Positions 25,291 through 37,659 of a stretch of 64,000 nucleotides of DNA are shown one piece after another (positions within the stretch are counted from its first letter, which is position 1; each line of letters opens with the position of its first letter). Below the pieces are notes generated by a model. That model searched no databases. It saw only the letters and a list, made by a program, of their open reading frames with translations, and was not told where the DNA came from. The position numbers and the translations under genes were made by a program. Origin of the DNA: Riptortus pedestris (lineage: Eukaryota > Arthropoda > Insecta > Hemiptera > Alydidae). Where the stretch lies: positions 124,958,501 to 125,022,500 of the forward strand of contig CM032230.1 in assembly GCA_019009955.1 (NCBI GenBank). Direction: 5' to 3'.

Positions 25291-27480
25291 TGACATATCA
25301 CTTTCATTCCTTAAACAAATCTACGAATTATTGTCGGTACAGAGGTAGGAGGAAAAAACGACAAAAGGGTTGGATTTTATTGAGTTCTAATGTTTGCTTT
25401 TGTTTGAACGCGTCAACGACTGTTCGTAATCTCAAAAGTAATGTTTTAAGTTACATGAATTTTGCTCTTTTTTAAAAAGTCTAAAAACGTTTACAATAAT
25501 GATATCATTTTCTTTGAGGGGGGAAATTTTAACCACTTGATATTTCTTTGAAAAATAAAGTTAATGCAGCTATAATTTTTATTCAACTAAATAATTATAA
25601 GTATTCACTTCTTTTAAACACAAATTTCTCTTACTTTTATGTAGTGAAAAGAAATATTTTGTGTTGAGAATACTGGAATAGAATGTAATTTTTCCTTTTC
25701 CAAATATGTAAAATTTTAAAGCTTCATAATGTCTGAACTTGTACGGTTAGAATAAAGCCCATGTTATTTATTTTAAAACAACCCAACAACCACTATGATG
25801 AGGGGTTGTAGGCATGAAATATGAGTACTTCGACCTGGCTTTTACTCATTAAAGTCATCATAAAGAACCCGCATACATACCTGTTTCTATACACAGGCTA
25901 TGAGCTTGCCATAACAACACTGCCAGGGCATGGTTCTTCCAAGGTTAGCCCTCACCGCCTACCTTTATATATATATATATATATATTGCTGTAGATCATA
26001 TGTTTTGTTGTTCTGATTTTTGGTAGATCATATGGTTTCTAGGAGATGAGTTAGTCAAGGCTAAGAATGTATGAAAATAAGGCGGTTAAAGTATAATATA
26101 AAATAAAATAGTTTGTGATTAAAAAGTAGAGCGTATACGTTAATAGAAATAAGTTGTTTGTAAACATAATATATATTTAATTACAGAATTAGAAAACTGA
26201 ACGCTGTAGCAAGAGATTTTAAGTGCTTACAAATATCGAAATTATGTCGGCACTGCACATCAGTAGTTCTCATATTAATTATCGTCGAGGTCTCTGGATG
26301 AGATACATCTTCCGTTTAATATGTTTTATTAAGAATTATTTCGACCAAATATGATTTTTTTTAATTTATAATTTAGGCACCTCTGCATTAGCTGTAGTAG
26401 TACACATTGAATAAATATTATTTATAGCTTTATTTCTTTGAAGCAAGCTTAGGCATGTACTATAGGAATATTACGGTTACCACCCTTTTTTAGACCTTGG
26501 GGGAGTAAGAATTTTATTTAGTGAGTATTTAGTTAAGTGAATGAATTCTGATTGAATTTTATATTAGTTTTATTAAATTATTTTTTTTAATACTTTTATA
26601 GGACTCCATATGATAATGATTCTAAAATAACTTACACATGTTTATAGATTTTTCTTTAAACGACGTTCATGTTTTACGCAAATAGTTTGAAATATGTGTT
26701 GTTTTTGTCAAATAGTTTTCAGTTTAACCGCTATCTTTATTTATTTACTTTTACTAAATATCATACTAACTTACATTTTTTAAAGGAATGAAGAAAAGTT
26801 TTACTTTTTGCCGACATAGCATACTTTTTTCAAACTTGAAAAAGATTAAACTCTTGAACAATCGCTATATATGTATTTATGGAGCAAATTCGATTAATGC
26901 CAATCTAATATAAATAGGGTTTAACTATTTGAAATAACAAAAATACTACTCACGTTGGAATCGAACTCTCGACGGAATTCAAGTAATTAATACCGTCGCA
27001 GAACACAGAAATGTTATTAATACATTTCAGGATATTATATTTTTTTTAAAAAGTGTCAACTTCGTGCTACTTAGTTGTTTGCTCATTTCTTTTTTGTTCT
27101 GCTAGGCATAAGATCATGCAGCAAAACAAAGATGCGGTATGAATAATGAGCCCCAAAAATACACAATCTTCAATTTCCATAGCAATTACTCAATAAATGG
27201 TTGTAGAAAATACATTTATACATCCCAGTTATTAATTGCTGTTCTTTTATTATTTTTTTATGTCTACTAAAATCTCTTTGGCCACTTTCTATGTCTTCCA
27301 AAATTGCCTATTATTAAGGAAAACTAAGTATTTAGCATACTTCTAAACAGGTGAAATTAAACAACGTTTCACATGTTGAGTGTTGATAAAATAGTGTTTA
27401 TTTTACAGATGATTTCTTTTAATTGACTGTGGCATTGAGATCTGAGTGTAGAAAACCTCTTTGGAGTACATTGTTGTTGG
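25290..27480. other. AT-rich non-coding DNA
   Basis: Apart from the SINE fragment and a short TA tract at 25967-25986, nothing was recognised. Confidence 0.4.
26470..26545 (-). mobile_element. SINE fragment
   Basis: GGTTACCACCCTTTTTTAGA and AAGAATTTTATTTAGTGAG match the reversed SINE body. Both ends are lost. Confidence 0.45.
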
Positions 27481-27830
27481 TAGACCTGTTTGTGAGTAGT
27501 TAATGAGGCGCTCATTCTGCCATAATGAGAGCTAGAGAGAGGAAAGCTATAATACAGTAGGTCATGTTTCGCTCTCTCAGCTGACGGTGGCGGGGAAAGG
27601 CGCGGTTAGGAGATCTCGCTGGGCTATCAGCTCATCAGCCGAGAGGCGCCCTCCGTCTCGTTAATTTGCTCAATGGGTGACGTCACCGGGTTTCGTTACC
27701 CTCATTATTCTACGGTGAACAAGTCTGTTTGGCTTCTATGACGTCATATCACGCGGGCCACGCTAATGAGTGCTTCATTGCCGAATGAAAGTTAAAAGAG
27801 AACACCAATTAAGCGAATGGTACCATGCCC
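27480..27830. promoter_or_regulatory. Single-copy G+C-rich island with paired TGACGTCA sites
   Basis: About 350 bp clearly richer in G+C than the flanks and free of repeats. TGACGTCA occurs at 27678-27685 and 27739-27746. It lies 2.7 kb upstream of the first recognised BAMBI exon on the coding strand, so it is a candidate promoter or enhancer. No TATA box, initiator or donor site was identified with confidence. Confidence 0.4.
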
Positions 27831-28525
27831 GCTTGCAAAACCTCCTCTGGAATAAATAATAGAACTTATTCCTGTTAATGATTTATACATGTGATATTTT
27901 TTTTTATATTAGGACTTACATTTGAATTGCTAAATTTAATTTAGTCTTTTGCTATAATAATTTTACTTTTTATGCCGTAAAAATATTAAAATATCTTGAT
28001 TCCTGAAAATAATAGTCTACAGACCACAATCGTAAATTTATTAGCTTAAGAGTGTAGATGTATGGCCTTGTAAATCCTTCTGTTGATGATGGACCTCCAC
28101 CAGCCAGCCCAAATCCCTATTGAATATACTTACTATTTTAATGAGTGAGAAAAAAGACAGAATAGTAAGCCTCGATAACCAGCAAATAACAATTCAGAAG
28201 AACTAAATGAACCACACCTATAAGGAATATCAAATTCATGAACTCATTAATTAAAACAAAGAGACTTGGGACCACTGGGTTGACCTTCATTTGCTTTTAG
28301 TTTCTTTGGCCCCATTAAATAGTACGAGATTATGACCAAAATAATAATTTGTCGGCTGAATTAATATAAAAACTGGCTTTAGACCGTGAAGTAATGCTTC
28401 ACCATAAGATCTGTTTGATATTATTATTATTATGATATTACTAGTTGTAATACGAATAGGGTGATACTTAACCATACTTATATCATTTAAATAAACCTCT
28501 GCTTTTTACTCAATAATATACTTTA

Positions 28526-28556
<31 letters not shown>

Positions 28557-28599
28557 GTAGTAGTATATAAATATATATATATATATAGTAGTATATATA

Positions 28600-29240
28600 T
28601 ACTAGCGGACCCGACAGGCGTTGTCCTACATGATATTTCAAGCGATTAGGATATTAAATTTATTAATTTTATGTTTAAAACAAAAGCTACTTTTAATAAC
28701 ACAAAAAACATCTTTTGTTATGTGCACGTTTGCCTAAAAACAAATAGAAAATGAAATATCACGAATATTTTATTCAGGCCTCTCTTCCCCATTCCCGTTC
28801 GAACCTAAAAAATTAAATATAGCTTATAATTATGGAAGAATTAATGCTAATTTACATATAGAGTTTTGTTATGTTCGGTCCAATCGTTAGTGCCAATAAA
28901 ATTGAAGGCTCCCACTTTAATTTTTTAGTGTATATCTCGTTTATACTTTGTTATACGACAAAAGTGAACATAACAAAAGTTACTCTAAATAAAAAACGAA
29001 CAACTTTTATTCTGTGCATATTTGCTGGAAAACCAGTAGGAAACGAAATGTCGCTATTAATGATTGTAGGCCTTCCTTACAACCACCACTCCTGCTCCAT
29101 CTTCCGGGCTGATTTGTGAATCTAAACCATACAGGGGCGTCACCCAAACGCATACAAAAAAATTCATTCAAATCGGGCCAGCCGTTTAGGAGGAGTTTAG
29201 TGACATACACACGTTCAGTAGAATTATTTATATAAAGATG
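28600..29240 (+). mobile_element. mini-me/Helitron-like element with one 298-bp-type unit
   Basis: After TA repeats it opens ACTAGCGGACCCGACAGGCG. It carries a single copy of the unit that is tandem at 60-63 kb (AACATAACAAAAGTTACTCT, GGAAACGAAATGTCGCTA, CCACTCCTGCTCC). It ends with the core AATCGGGCCAGCCGTTTAGG and TTATATAAAGATG before more TA repeats. A conserved GG(T)CCAGCCGTTT core beside microsatellites is typical of mini-me-type insect elements. Confidence 0.6.
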
Positions 29241-29269
29241 TGTGTGTGTATATATATATATATATGACT

Positions 29270-30497
29270 TCTACAGGCTGAGACATCACACAATTTGGTA
29301 TATAAAATATCCTGAAGGAAATAATTTTGAATCAGTTAATCTCACTTTTGTACATGTGTAAAATCAAGTTGCTATTATGAACGCTCTGGCCTTTTTTTTT
29401 GCATTTAGGTAAAAATAGAAAGAGATCGCAAAATGTAAAAGTGCATAAGACATACTCGTATTTCACCTTATTAAATGAAATACAACGCCTCTCCAGATGT
29501 AAACTTTGGTAAAAATATAATAAAATCCTCAGAAAGTTGTGCGGGTTTAGTATCTTCCATCGCCGTTCTTACTGTTTCTTCTTTCCCGAAAGAAGGCGTT
29601 TCTCAGGTATCTCTAAAGAGAAATTTAACATTGGGTACGAAAGAATTTCATGAGTTAACTCAATTAGGAACAATTATCGCGATAAATAATTGTTAACAGT
29701 AATCGTGTCCAACATTGACAACTTTTATTCTAATTATATTTCCATTCTCCAATTAATTGTTTCCCTTCTCTGTTAACTTTATTAACAATTAACAAGGTAT
29801 ATTATAATATACACTTTAGTACAAAACGCCATTACAATGGTAAAACCTCTTATTTTATGTAACTAAATATCAGTAATGTAATTTCCCTTTAAGTTAAAAA
29901 AAAAAATTTCGTCACTGTTTATGAAGTATTTTGTCAAAAAATATATCTATGCGATGAATGAAACCTTCAAATACAATAATACATAAATATGGCAAAATCA
30001 ATACGGTGACTCAATGACCTTATTGTTTCCTTAGATATAAATACAAAGGGAATCAAGGTTTGCTATGAGTTATGACGATATTGTGATAACCATAGATTGT
30101 GGTTCGATTCCAGCAGGGGCAAGGAGATTTTTCTTTGTGACAGGCTTATGTAAATAAGTCTCCAGATCCTTCCTCGATAAGTAAGCCAATTGATAAACCG
30201 TTCCAAATAGACTTGGCTGTATAACGTCGACGGAAATTTAAAATTTGAATTGCATGGGATAATAGAAAATTATGGTAGGTGCCTTATTGTTTGGATTACA
30301 CTGATTAAAGTTACAAATACACGTTAATAATATTATGCCTATAATAATCACTGTTCTAATTACTTAAACGAACGATGTTTTTCTATTAAATATTATATTA
30401 TTTTCTTTATCTCTTTTATTGTTCTTCAAATATTATGTATACAAGTATTTACTTTTCAGCTGAGCAAATCATTTATTTATACGTATTTGTTTTTCAG
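29270..30497. other. AT-rich non-coding DNA upstream of the first recognised BAMBI exon
   Basis: No exon was recognised. The sequence runs into a normal acceptor, tttttcag, at 30497. A GGTTCGATTCC word at 30102-30112 may be a worn SINE B-box. Confidence 0.4.
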
Positions 30498-30642
30498 GTG
30501 TATACAGGTGTTTCTGTAACCATCAAAGCTGCGTGAAGGATGGGTACATGTGCAAATCTGAAGGGCTTGGATGTTACTCTGATCTATCGGATGAACTGAA
30601 CTTCTTTAGGGGAAACCACGGATGCATAGATCAGTTACCAAG
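30498..30642 (+). CDS. bambi: BAMBI homologue, exon with N-terminal half of ectodomain
   Basis: BAMBI is a transmembrane pseudoreceptor related to type I TGF-beta receptors that lacks a kinase and dampens BMP/activin signalling at the plasma membrane. This exon starts after tttttcag and ends AG|gtttgt. It reads VYRCFCNHQSC, DGYMCKSEGLGCYSDL and NHGCIDQLPR, with six cysteines spaced as in the family (CxCx4C, CKSE, HGC). It enters with two bases and leaves with two bases of an arginine codon completed by the next exon. The signal peptide and start codon are on an upstream exon not securely located. The vertebrate protein has ...RCYCDAPHCVATGYMCKSE at the same place, which is recognition by memory rather than alignment. 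Confidence 0.92.
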
Positions 30643-31417
30643 GTTTGTTCAGTCATGTCTTAACAACACTGTCAAAAATATTTTTCATTATTTCTAGCAA
30701 AAAAGTTGTCAAATGTCAAATTGTTTACGCCCTTTTAAGTGAATTTTGATTTCCTTCTTTTTTTTTAATTATTAAATAACTACTAAAGAGCCTCCAATTA
30801 AGTGTGCGTACAATAATTTCCACAAAATATTTTTAAATTATGGATTTTTTTTTTTTTTTTTTTAAGTTTCTTATTATCAATCTGTATCTTAAGGTTAAAC
30901 ATCCTTAACACCAGTTTCAGCATAAGTTACAAAGAGAACAAGCGTAAATAGTCCTGATTTAACTTTAATAATCCTATATTCATTTGACGTATAATGTGGA
31001 ATTTTCAATTTACACCCCAGAAATTCTTGTTACTAGAAACTAAAATAAAGTTTATCTTGAGTAGTGGTGTTCCTTTTTCCCTTTTTTTAAAATTTGGAAT
31101 GAACCATTATATTCTATATCTTATATAATTATTTACTGAATTTGTCCCTATGATATCTAATCATATCGAAATGATTGTAACGATTGCCAAAATATATATT
31201 GAGATTTACTGTTAACTTAATAAGAATAAATATAAAAGAATATTGGTACTAATTTTTTTTTCAAATAATATCTGAAATCACATTATAATATAAAAATATC
31301 GATTAATCGTTGGAATTTATTTTAGTGCATATCGAACTTTGTCAATTTTCATTCAAACTAGAAAGAATTTCTCAATATTTATTCTAATTATTTTTAATGT
31401 ATGATTATTTTATTAAC

Positions 31418-31629
31418 GGGGCTCAGGCTGGCCGTGCAAGTTAAAGCGCTGGTCTTAATCTGGCTTGGTAGACCTAGAGTGGTTCCCGCCATGGGCGGTA
31501 GTAAATTATTTAGTGGCGGATTCATTAAATAAACTTCTTAGTCACACCCTGGCTAAAAAAGGGTGATAATCTGTAGATAACCCGTCCTGATTAGCCTAGT
31601 AGCATAAAATGGACGTAAATAATAATGAT
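31418..31629 (+). mobile_element. SINE, full length, in a BAMBI intron
   Basis: It begins GGGGCTCAGGCTGGCCGTG and has the full body (TTATTTAGTGGCGGATTCAT, GATAATCTGTAGATAACCCG) and an AAATAATAATG tail. A perfect 11-bp direct repeat, ATTTTATTAAC, flanks it at 31407-31417 and 31630-31640. It lies in the intron between the first two recognised BAMBI exons, in the sense direction. Confidence 0.85.
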
Positions 31630-31891
31630 ATTTTATTAACATAAATTATAATTAAAGTGTAATTGTTTATTGAACGTAAATAACTATAAAAAAGTCTTAT
31701 ACATAGAGGAAAAAACTATCAGACACTAAACATTGACATATGGGTGTATAAGTGTAGAATAGGAAGTCTTTAAAATAAAAATAAAAACCATTTTGTTATA
31801 TTCAAATATCAAGTTTGCTAGTGCTATTTATTATTTTTAAGTATAATTTTCAGATAGAAGTAACGTTTCTTATTATTTTTCTTTTTTGTAG

Positions 31892-32028
31892 AGAGAAAGA
31901 GCGAAGCTGTCAAAACGTTCCTGGAGCACCGGGTCCGAAAGGATCAATCTTGCTTTGTTGTCATCAGGATATGTGCAATCATATTGACAGCCCTGAAACC
32001 AGAACTAAATACAACGAAACGCTTCTCG
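31892..32028 (+). CDS. bambi: BAMBI homologue, exon with C-terminal half of ectodomain
   Basis: It follows a pyrimidine-rich acceptor, ttttttgtag, and ends CTCG|gtaagt. The first base completes the arginine codon split by the previous intron. The frame reads REKERSCQNVPGAPGPKG then SILLCCHQDMCNHIDSPE. The CCHxDMCN motif is the signature closing the three-finger fold of BAMBI and of TGF-beta receptor ectodomains, and it brings the total to ten cysteines. One base of a glycine or alanine codon is carried over to the next exon. A potential N-glycosylation site (NET) lies near the end, in the juxtamembrane stretch. Confidence 0.93.
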
Positions 32029-32126
32029 GTAAGTCCCAATACCTTGCTAAGATGTATAGTTTATAATAGTATAAAAGCATACGTGGTTGATTTGAATAAG
32101 TCTATATTTAATAAGTATTTTAATAT

Positions 32127-32346
32127 GAGGGACCAGGTCATCTAAAGCGTTGGCCTTAATCTCACATGTTAAAACCTAGAGAGGTGAATTCGTGAACCCC
32201 ATCTGGGCAATAAGAATTTATTTAGTGACGAACAAATTAAATAAAATGCTTAGTCCCACCCTGGCTAGAAAACAGTGGTAACCTGTTGATAACCCGTCCC
32301 AATTAGCTATAGTAGCAAAATGTGGACTCTAGTAAATAATAATAAC
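32127..32346 (+). mobile_element. SINE, nearly full length
   Basis: The head is worn but TAAAGCGTTGGCCTTAATCT, a decayed B-box (GAATTCGTGAACCCC), TTATTTAGTGACGAAC and GTAACCTGTTGATAACCCGT follow in order. It lies 100 bp downstream of a BAMBI exon, in the sense direction. Confidence 0.75.
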
Positions 32347-32711
32347 ACATTACCTGAACCAATAATAGCTAAAGCTTCACATCACTCAATTTTTCATTTC
32401 TATGATCAAAATTAGGTCCGATTCAACCATATCTAGATAAATATAATTCTAGATAAAAGGTTTGTCTGATTTTCTATTTGCAGCCGGCGAAGACTTTTTT
32501 TCACGCTTGAGAACATTTAAGAAAAACTGCGTTAATATTGAAAATGTTGCCTGTCTATTTTTCAGTTTGTTACTTAATCACTCAAAATGGCTCTGAGGTT
32601 TTCTATAGGCTTTTATATTTGGTAGCCAACTATTCCAAGGTAGGCTAGATTTTAATTCAGATTTTCAACTAGGAGGAGAGGATTATTCATATAAATGTCT
32701 GTATGTGTGTG

Positions 32712-32713
<2 letters not shown>

Positions 32714-32763
<50 letters not shown>
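32714..32763. repeat. (TA)n microsatellite
   Basis: Pure TA following a short GTAT stretch, adjacent to the 5' end of the next HINE-like copy. Confidence 0.95.
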
Positions 32764-32764
<1 letters not shown>

Positions 32765-32791
32765 TCATTTCCCATATCCTACCCTCATGTT

Positions 32792-33466
32792 TGCAGATTT
32801 CCCTTAAGGGAAATCATCTATTGAGGTCGTACTCATGATGCGAATTTCGAAAACTTTCTTCAAATGTCCATCGATCCAACCCAGGAGTTGACTCTAGCAA
32901 TATTTATTTGATTGTTTTCACACTGGATATTTAATCGTTTTATGTAAAAAGAAAGATCAAGGTGGTTAATGGCTGAAATCGGACCAGTGGGAGAGGGGTT
33001 TACATGGAGGATTTTCGAAAATTCGAAATATCTCCGTTACTATTCGTTGGATCGAAAACATTTATGGAACCAATCTCATTGCAAATTAAATTTACTATAA
33101 ATATTGTTGTATTCATTTATTCTCTATCTTGAATATTAGAGATATTTGCGTTTTTATTAAGTGTGTGGGGATAAAGGACGAGATGAGATCGGCTATTGTC
33201 GGTATTTTTCGACAATCAGTAATTATTTTTCTTTCCGGTGAAGAATTTTTCTATCTATCTGTTCAGCTCTGAGTGGATGGCAGGCCTATTTGTTTACAAT
33301 TCAGAAGCAGTTTTCTTTGGGAGCTTATTAAAACTAACTGAAAGATTTCTCATTACCGTTTGTATTTACTCTCGGTGGTGTTAAGTTTTAACAGTATGCA
33401 GACTTCTATATTGTAAACTTAACGTGGGAAATCTGTTTAGTTTACGCAGCCCCTACGCGACAAACT
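32792..33466 (+). mobile_element. HINE/DINE-1-like element, long subfamily, TA core lost
   Basis: It begins GCAGATTTCCCTTAAGGGAA and runs through the family body. Near the end it has an extra segment (CATTACCGTTTGTATTTACT) shared with the copies at 42.5 and 58.1 kb. It ends GTGGGAAATCTGTTTAG, ACGCAGCCCCTACGCG and CAAACT. Confidence 0.8.
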
Positions 33467-33559
33467 ATTTAGTATATTTCAGATAAAAATGTCATACAAT
33501 TACAAAAATACAGACTTAGAGAGCCAAAGAGGTTAGAGTCGAATAAAGAATGAATTTGT

Positions 33560-33740
33560 GCTGTTGGTGCTAGGAGGTATATATATGGTTGAGTGGGGTG
33601 TGACGTCATGACGCCTGTTTCTCGTCAGCTTCTCCAGGGCATACTAACAGAAAGAGCAGCAAGCTATATCCTTCCTCTAACAGAATTAGACGGTCGTCTC
33701 AGTGCTCTCAACAAACAGACTTGTTAGGTTAGCCTTTATT
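33560..33740. promoter_or_regulatory. Intronic single-copy island with a TGACGTCA site
   Basis: TGACGTCA at 33601-33608, immediately followed by TGACGCC, in a repeat-free stretch of the large BAMBI intron. It may be an intronic enhancer; the function is inferred only from motif and composition. Confidence 0.3.
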
Positions 33741-36050
33741 AGAACTTTTACCCAATTTTTTTATAAGATTTTCTCATCACTATAAATTATAATAATGTAC
33801 ATATTCTGCATGTGTGTTTTAATTTAGAACTGCTCGTTCGACTGAACAACATTCAGATCCCTGCGATTTTCATAAATAATGCCTTCCCGCACAATTACCT
33901 TTTATTCTCGAGATTTAACGAGCTCAGTCAACGAAGAAGTCGTTCAAATGAAGGGAATTCATAAACGTTTCAAATTAAAGACATGCCGAAATCATGCGTT
34001 AAAAACTCAAAATGGCATATATATTTTGATTGTCTGTTTGTTATTGTTAAGACACATTGCCAACCAACTTTATTTAAAAAGGTTCATACTAAATATAAAT
34101 TCGTTATTGGACATATTCGACTCGTGGGAACAAAGGATGAAGTTTATCGAGACAAAAGGTTCTCAAAATTCAAAACGTCAGACTTAAGTTACACGCAAAA
34201 TGCACAAAACTTAATCAGCTATAAAAGAAACTTAGATCAACTGTTTTATATGGAATTTATCGATTATAATTAGAATGGTTAAAAAGATCTTGAGCATTTG
34301 GGGGGGGGGGGGTTGCAATTATTTAACATAATTATATTCTCGTTCCTTCTGTAGAAATATAGCGTTTTCATGGAGAATCCTCCTTTCTGAATTGTAGTTC
34401 AAATTCGCAGAAAAAATGTAGACAACTTGCAGGCAGTGTCTACATTCGATGTGGGTGTGTTCCGGTATTTGACTTTGATATCCAATAAGAACACGATTTT
34501 GGATTAGTGTCGCGTTTTCTTACACTTACTTACCATTGAGATCAAATGTCAAATTAATGAGTAACTGAGCCATAGCTATTATTCTCTATCCTTTTACAAT
34601 ATTTAAAATGAAATGGTATGTATAATAACATATTAAACGCGAGTAAAAAAAGATAACTTCTGACAGAAATAATGATGCCCTGGATTTTATAGAAAGTTTG
34701 TCATTAATCAGATTTGGTTACGCGTGCTCATGAATGCTAGTGGAGAAAGGTATTCTTGTCTCTTTTTCATATAGTAATTTGGATTTCTATGACGTTTCTC
34801 TAACTGTGTCAACTGTTAATTATCAAAGTAATGTTTATAAAGCAAGTCAAACATTAATGACCAACCATTTAAATAATCCACTACTACTACTAACGAGCAA
34901 GAAGTGTTTTCGCGATGAGTAAATTTTAAACTAAACAATGTGCATAGGTGTTTGAGAGTGCTAATATTTCACACCTACGCGTTATTTAGCTGCGATTAAA
35001 CCTGGCTCCGATGCAGAAATAATAATTCAGCTGCAGCCTGTGCCTGTCGGCTTCTCGAAACGAATTATTCGGAACGCCGGTTGTCTTAAATGCGAGCGAG
35101 ATCAAAGGGCCCGCATTCCTGGGCGGCAAATACTTTTTCGCCAGTAGATCATGAAGCCCATGGACGTCATAAATAAATAGTAAATTGGAACTAGCTGGCA
35201 AGTGGCTTCTTGCCCGGGCACTTCTCATTATCACCAGGGCTTAAATGGCACTTGGCTCAAGGCGGAAGACTGTTATATATGACGGCTTTGTAGATTGCAT
35301 TCTTGATAAGTTCTCAAGGTAAGTCCTTCACTCCCAATACCCGATAACTAAATCGGAAGAAGGTGTTTATTCATTCATTAAAGCCCTAGAGCGTTCCGAA
35401 TCTGTTGTTCTAAACTCAACAACAAGCAGTGGTTGCGATTTCGCCATAATCATGGACAAAGTTTCTGATGGCTGATCTTCTCATAAATCAAGAAAGCTAA
35501 CAATCATCTTGATCGTAACTACCACTCGTGATTATCATTGTTTGAGCTAGTTGTTACAAAACCGCGTGTAATTTGAGAATCCCTGAGGCCTTGGTGCAGA
35601 CAAAAATCTGATGTAAGCATCCCATGAACAAATCGTTTTGCAGCGTAACACTGAGGAAAATATTCTGAAATGGAAATCAGACAGCTCTTTACAGTCAGCA
35701 ATAAACTACTGGTGTCCCACAATGTGCACTTATGTGGCAGATAAAGAAGTATTATCGCTTCATTGACTTATATATGAGAATTTTATAATTCTCTTCTTCC
35801 CATGTTCAAACGCTGAATATATTAATTCCTATGAAGCTACGAAAAGGGAACACCAGAGTGTGTGGCGGGCAGAGGATCGAGGGAGAGGAAGGTATAGGTA
35901 TACCAAGGAGTATATGAAGAGATGGAGAAAGAGAATAAACAAATAACAGAGAGAGAGAATGAAAGAGCAGATGGAAACCGGTTTATGATATACTGACAGT
36001 CCAGTTCAGTTTATTGTTTTTAATCTGGCATTAATTCTTGCCGGCCTCCC
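33740..36050. other. BAMBI intron, mostly unrecognised
   Basis: A G13 run lies at 34301-34313. A G+C-richer, apparently unique patch lies at 34975-35330. Two overlapping open frames (33879-34187 and 33983-34273) have no recognisable domain and no splice context. Confidence 0.35.
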
Positions 36051-36054
36051 TTTC

Positions 36055-36242
<188 letters not shown>

Positions 36243-36739
36243 ATTCTTTCAACATGCCTGCCCTTTTCGAAGGGTTTCATATAGAGATTATATTCCTTGC
36301 CTAAGTGAAGACAAAAGATTTCTCATTTCATTATTGCGATTGATTATCACTTTTCTAATCAGAATATGGCTAGAAACCTATTTACTGAGTCAGTCACTAA
36401 GCAAATTCCATGACAGGTTTACCAAAAAAACCTGGATGGAAAAGCTAAAAAATATATTGTTGAATATTTTTTTTTTTTTTTGTGGGTTAAAATTGTAGAC
36501 TTTTGAGATCCTTAGCCTCCCACGATTAACCAGAGTTTTGCGTAAAGAGTAATCAACCCCCCCCCCTTAACCAACAAGAAGATATTTATTAAAAATTACT
36601 GTATTTACATTAATGGCCGTAATAATCAGTGCTACTGCTTAATATAATTTGTTACTTTTGTAGCTCTGATAGCTGGTTGAATTTTAAAATGGAAGGCATC
36701 GGAATATCAGAGTTTTTTTATATTAGGATTCCTTTTAAA

Positions 36740-36990
36740 AAGGAATGCTTACTGCCTGACGGACTTTTTACGATCTCCCTGATGCATTAATAGGCCGTCC
36801 CTTATGGGCCCGATGGAATTCGAGTAGATGTATAAAAAGGGAGCAAGCCGCCACCAGTGACGTCACCACCGCCATCATTATCTCCATTAAGAAGTCTGTA
36901 CAAGTGTCCTCTAAAAGCTCTTGGACCTCGGTGCCAGATGTTAGCTACCAAGGAGCAGCTGCCCCCCTTCCACTGCTCCCTCGATTCGAA
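36740..36990 (+). promoter_or_regulatory. TATA box plus TGACGTCA, possible internal promoter
   Basis: TATAAAAAGG at 36831-36840 is followed 25 bp downstream by CCAGTGACGTCACC (TGACGTCA at 36858-36865), in a G+C-richer single-copy stretch on the coding strand. It lies within the large BAMBI intron. An alternative promoter, an unrelated small gene or an enhancer are all possible. No spliced product could be traced. Confidence 0.3.
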
Positions 36991-37659
36991 ACATGCCGCT
37001 TATTCCCCGGTCACTGAACCTTCAGTCGCTCCATTTATTAAAATTACTATTTTATTCAAATCTCACGATTATGCCCGTGTGTGCCTCTGTGGAACGCATT
37101 TATTTGTAAATCGTTTAAATATATTTAAATCAACGCGAATTGAATTCTTTCCAGAGCCATAGTAATTTGAATCCGAATTGGTAGGGGTTTAAACATTGGA
37201 ATAGCCTTGTTGTTGGAACGTAATGGCTGTCAAGGAATTCAAGCAAGGCACTGAAACATTCAGTTCTCATCTCTATGCAATTTTCTTTTATGTAAATAAG
37301 GTTCTGGCGAACAAACACACGTTTTGTCAGACACATTAGTATTTTTAGGAAACGCAAAACATTTATGTCCTTAATGCAACTCACAAATCAGTTTATTTTT
37401 AGTGCTCTCTAAAATCTTAGAACACAACTGACACTTTGAACCCTGTTTCTACAGTTTAAAACTGTTATATTTTTATTCTGAAACGGAAACTGTAGGTACC
37501 TAACCGCACTCAAATACACCAATAACTTCTGTTGTATGTGTACTGTCGTTGTGTGTGTTGTTAAGAAGCCTGGAAGAGAACCGAGAGAAAAAAGGGGGGC
37601 GGGAATGATGAGATAGGCGCAGGTCCTTCAAGGACTGTAGTACCGTTAAAGTAAATTTA

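Noticed and set aside
33879..34273. Two overlapping open frames of about 100 codons in the BAMBI intron
   Set aside because: No recognisable domain, no coding-like composition and no splice context; the two frames compete and neither looks favoured.
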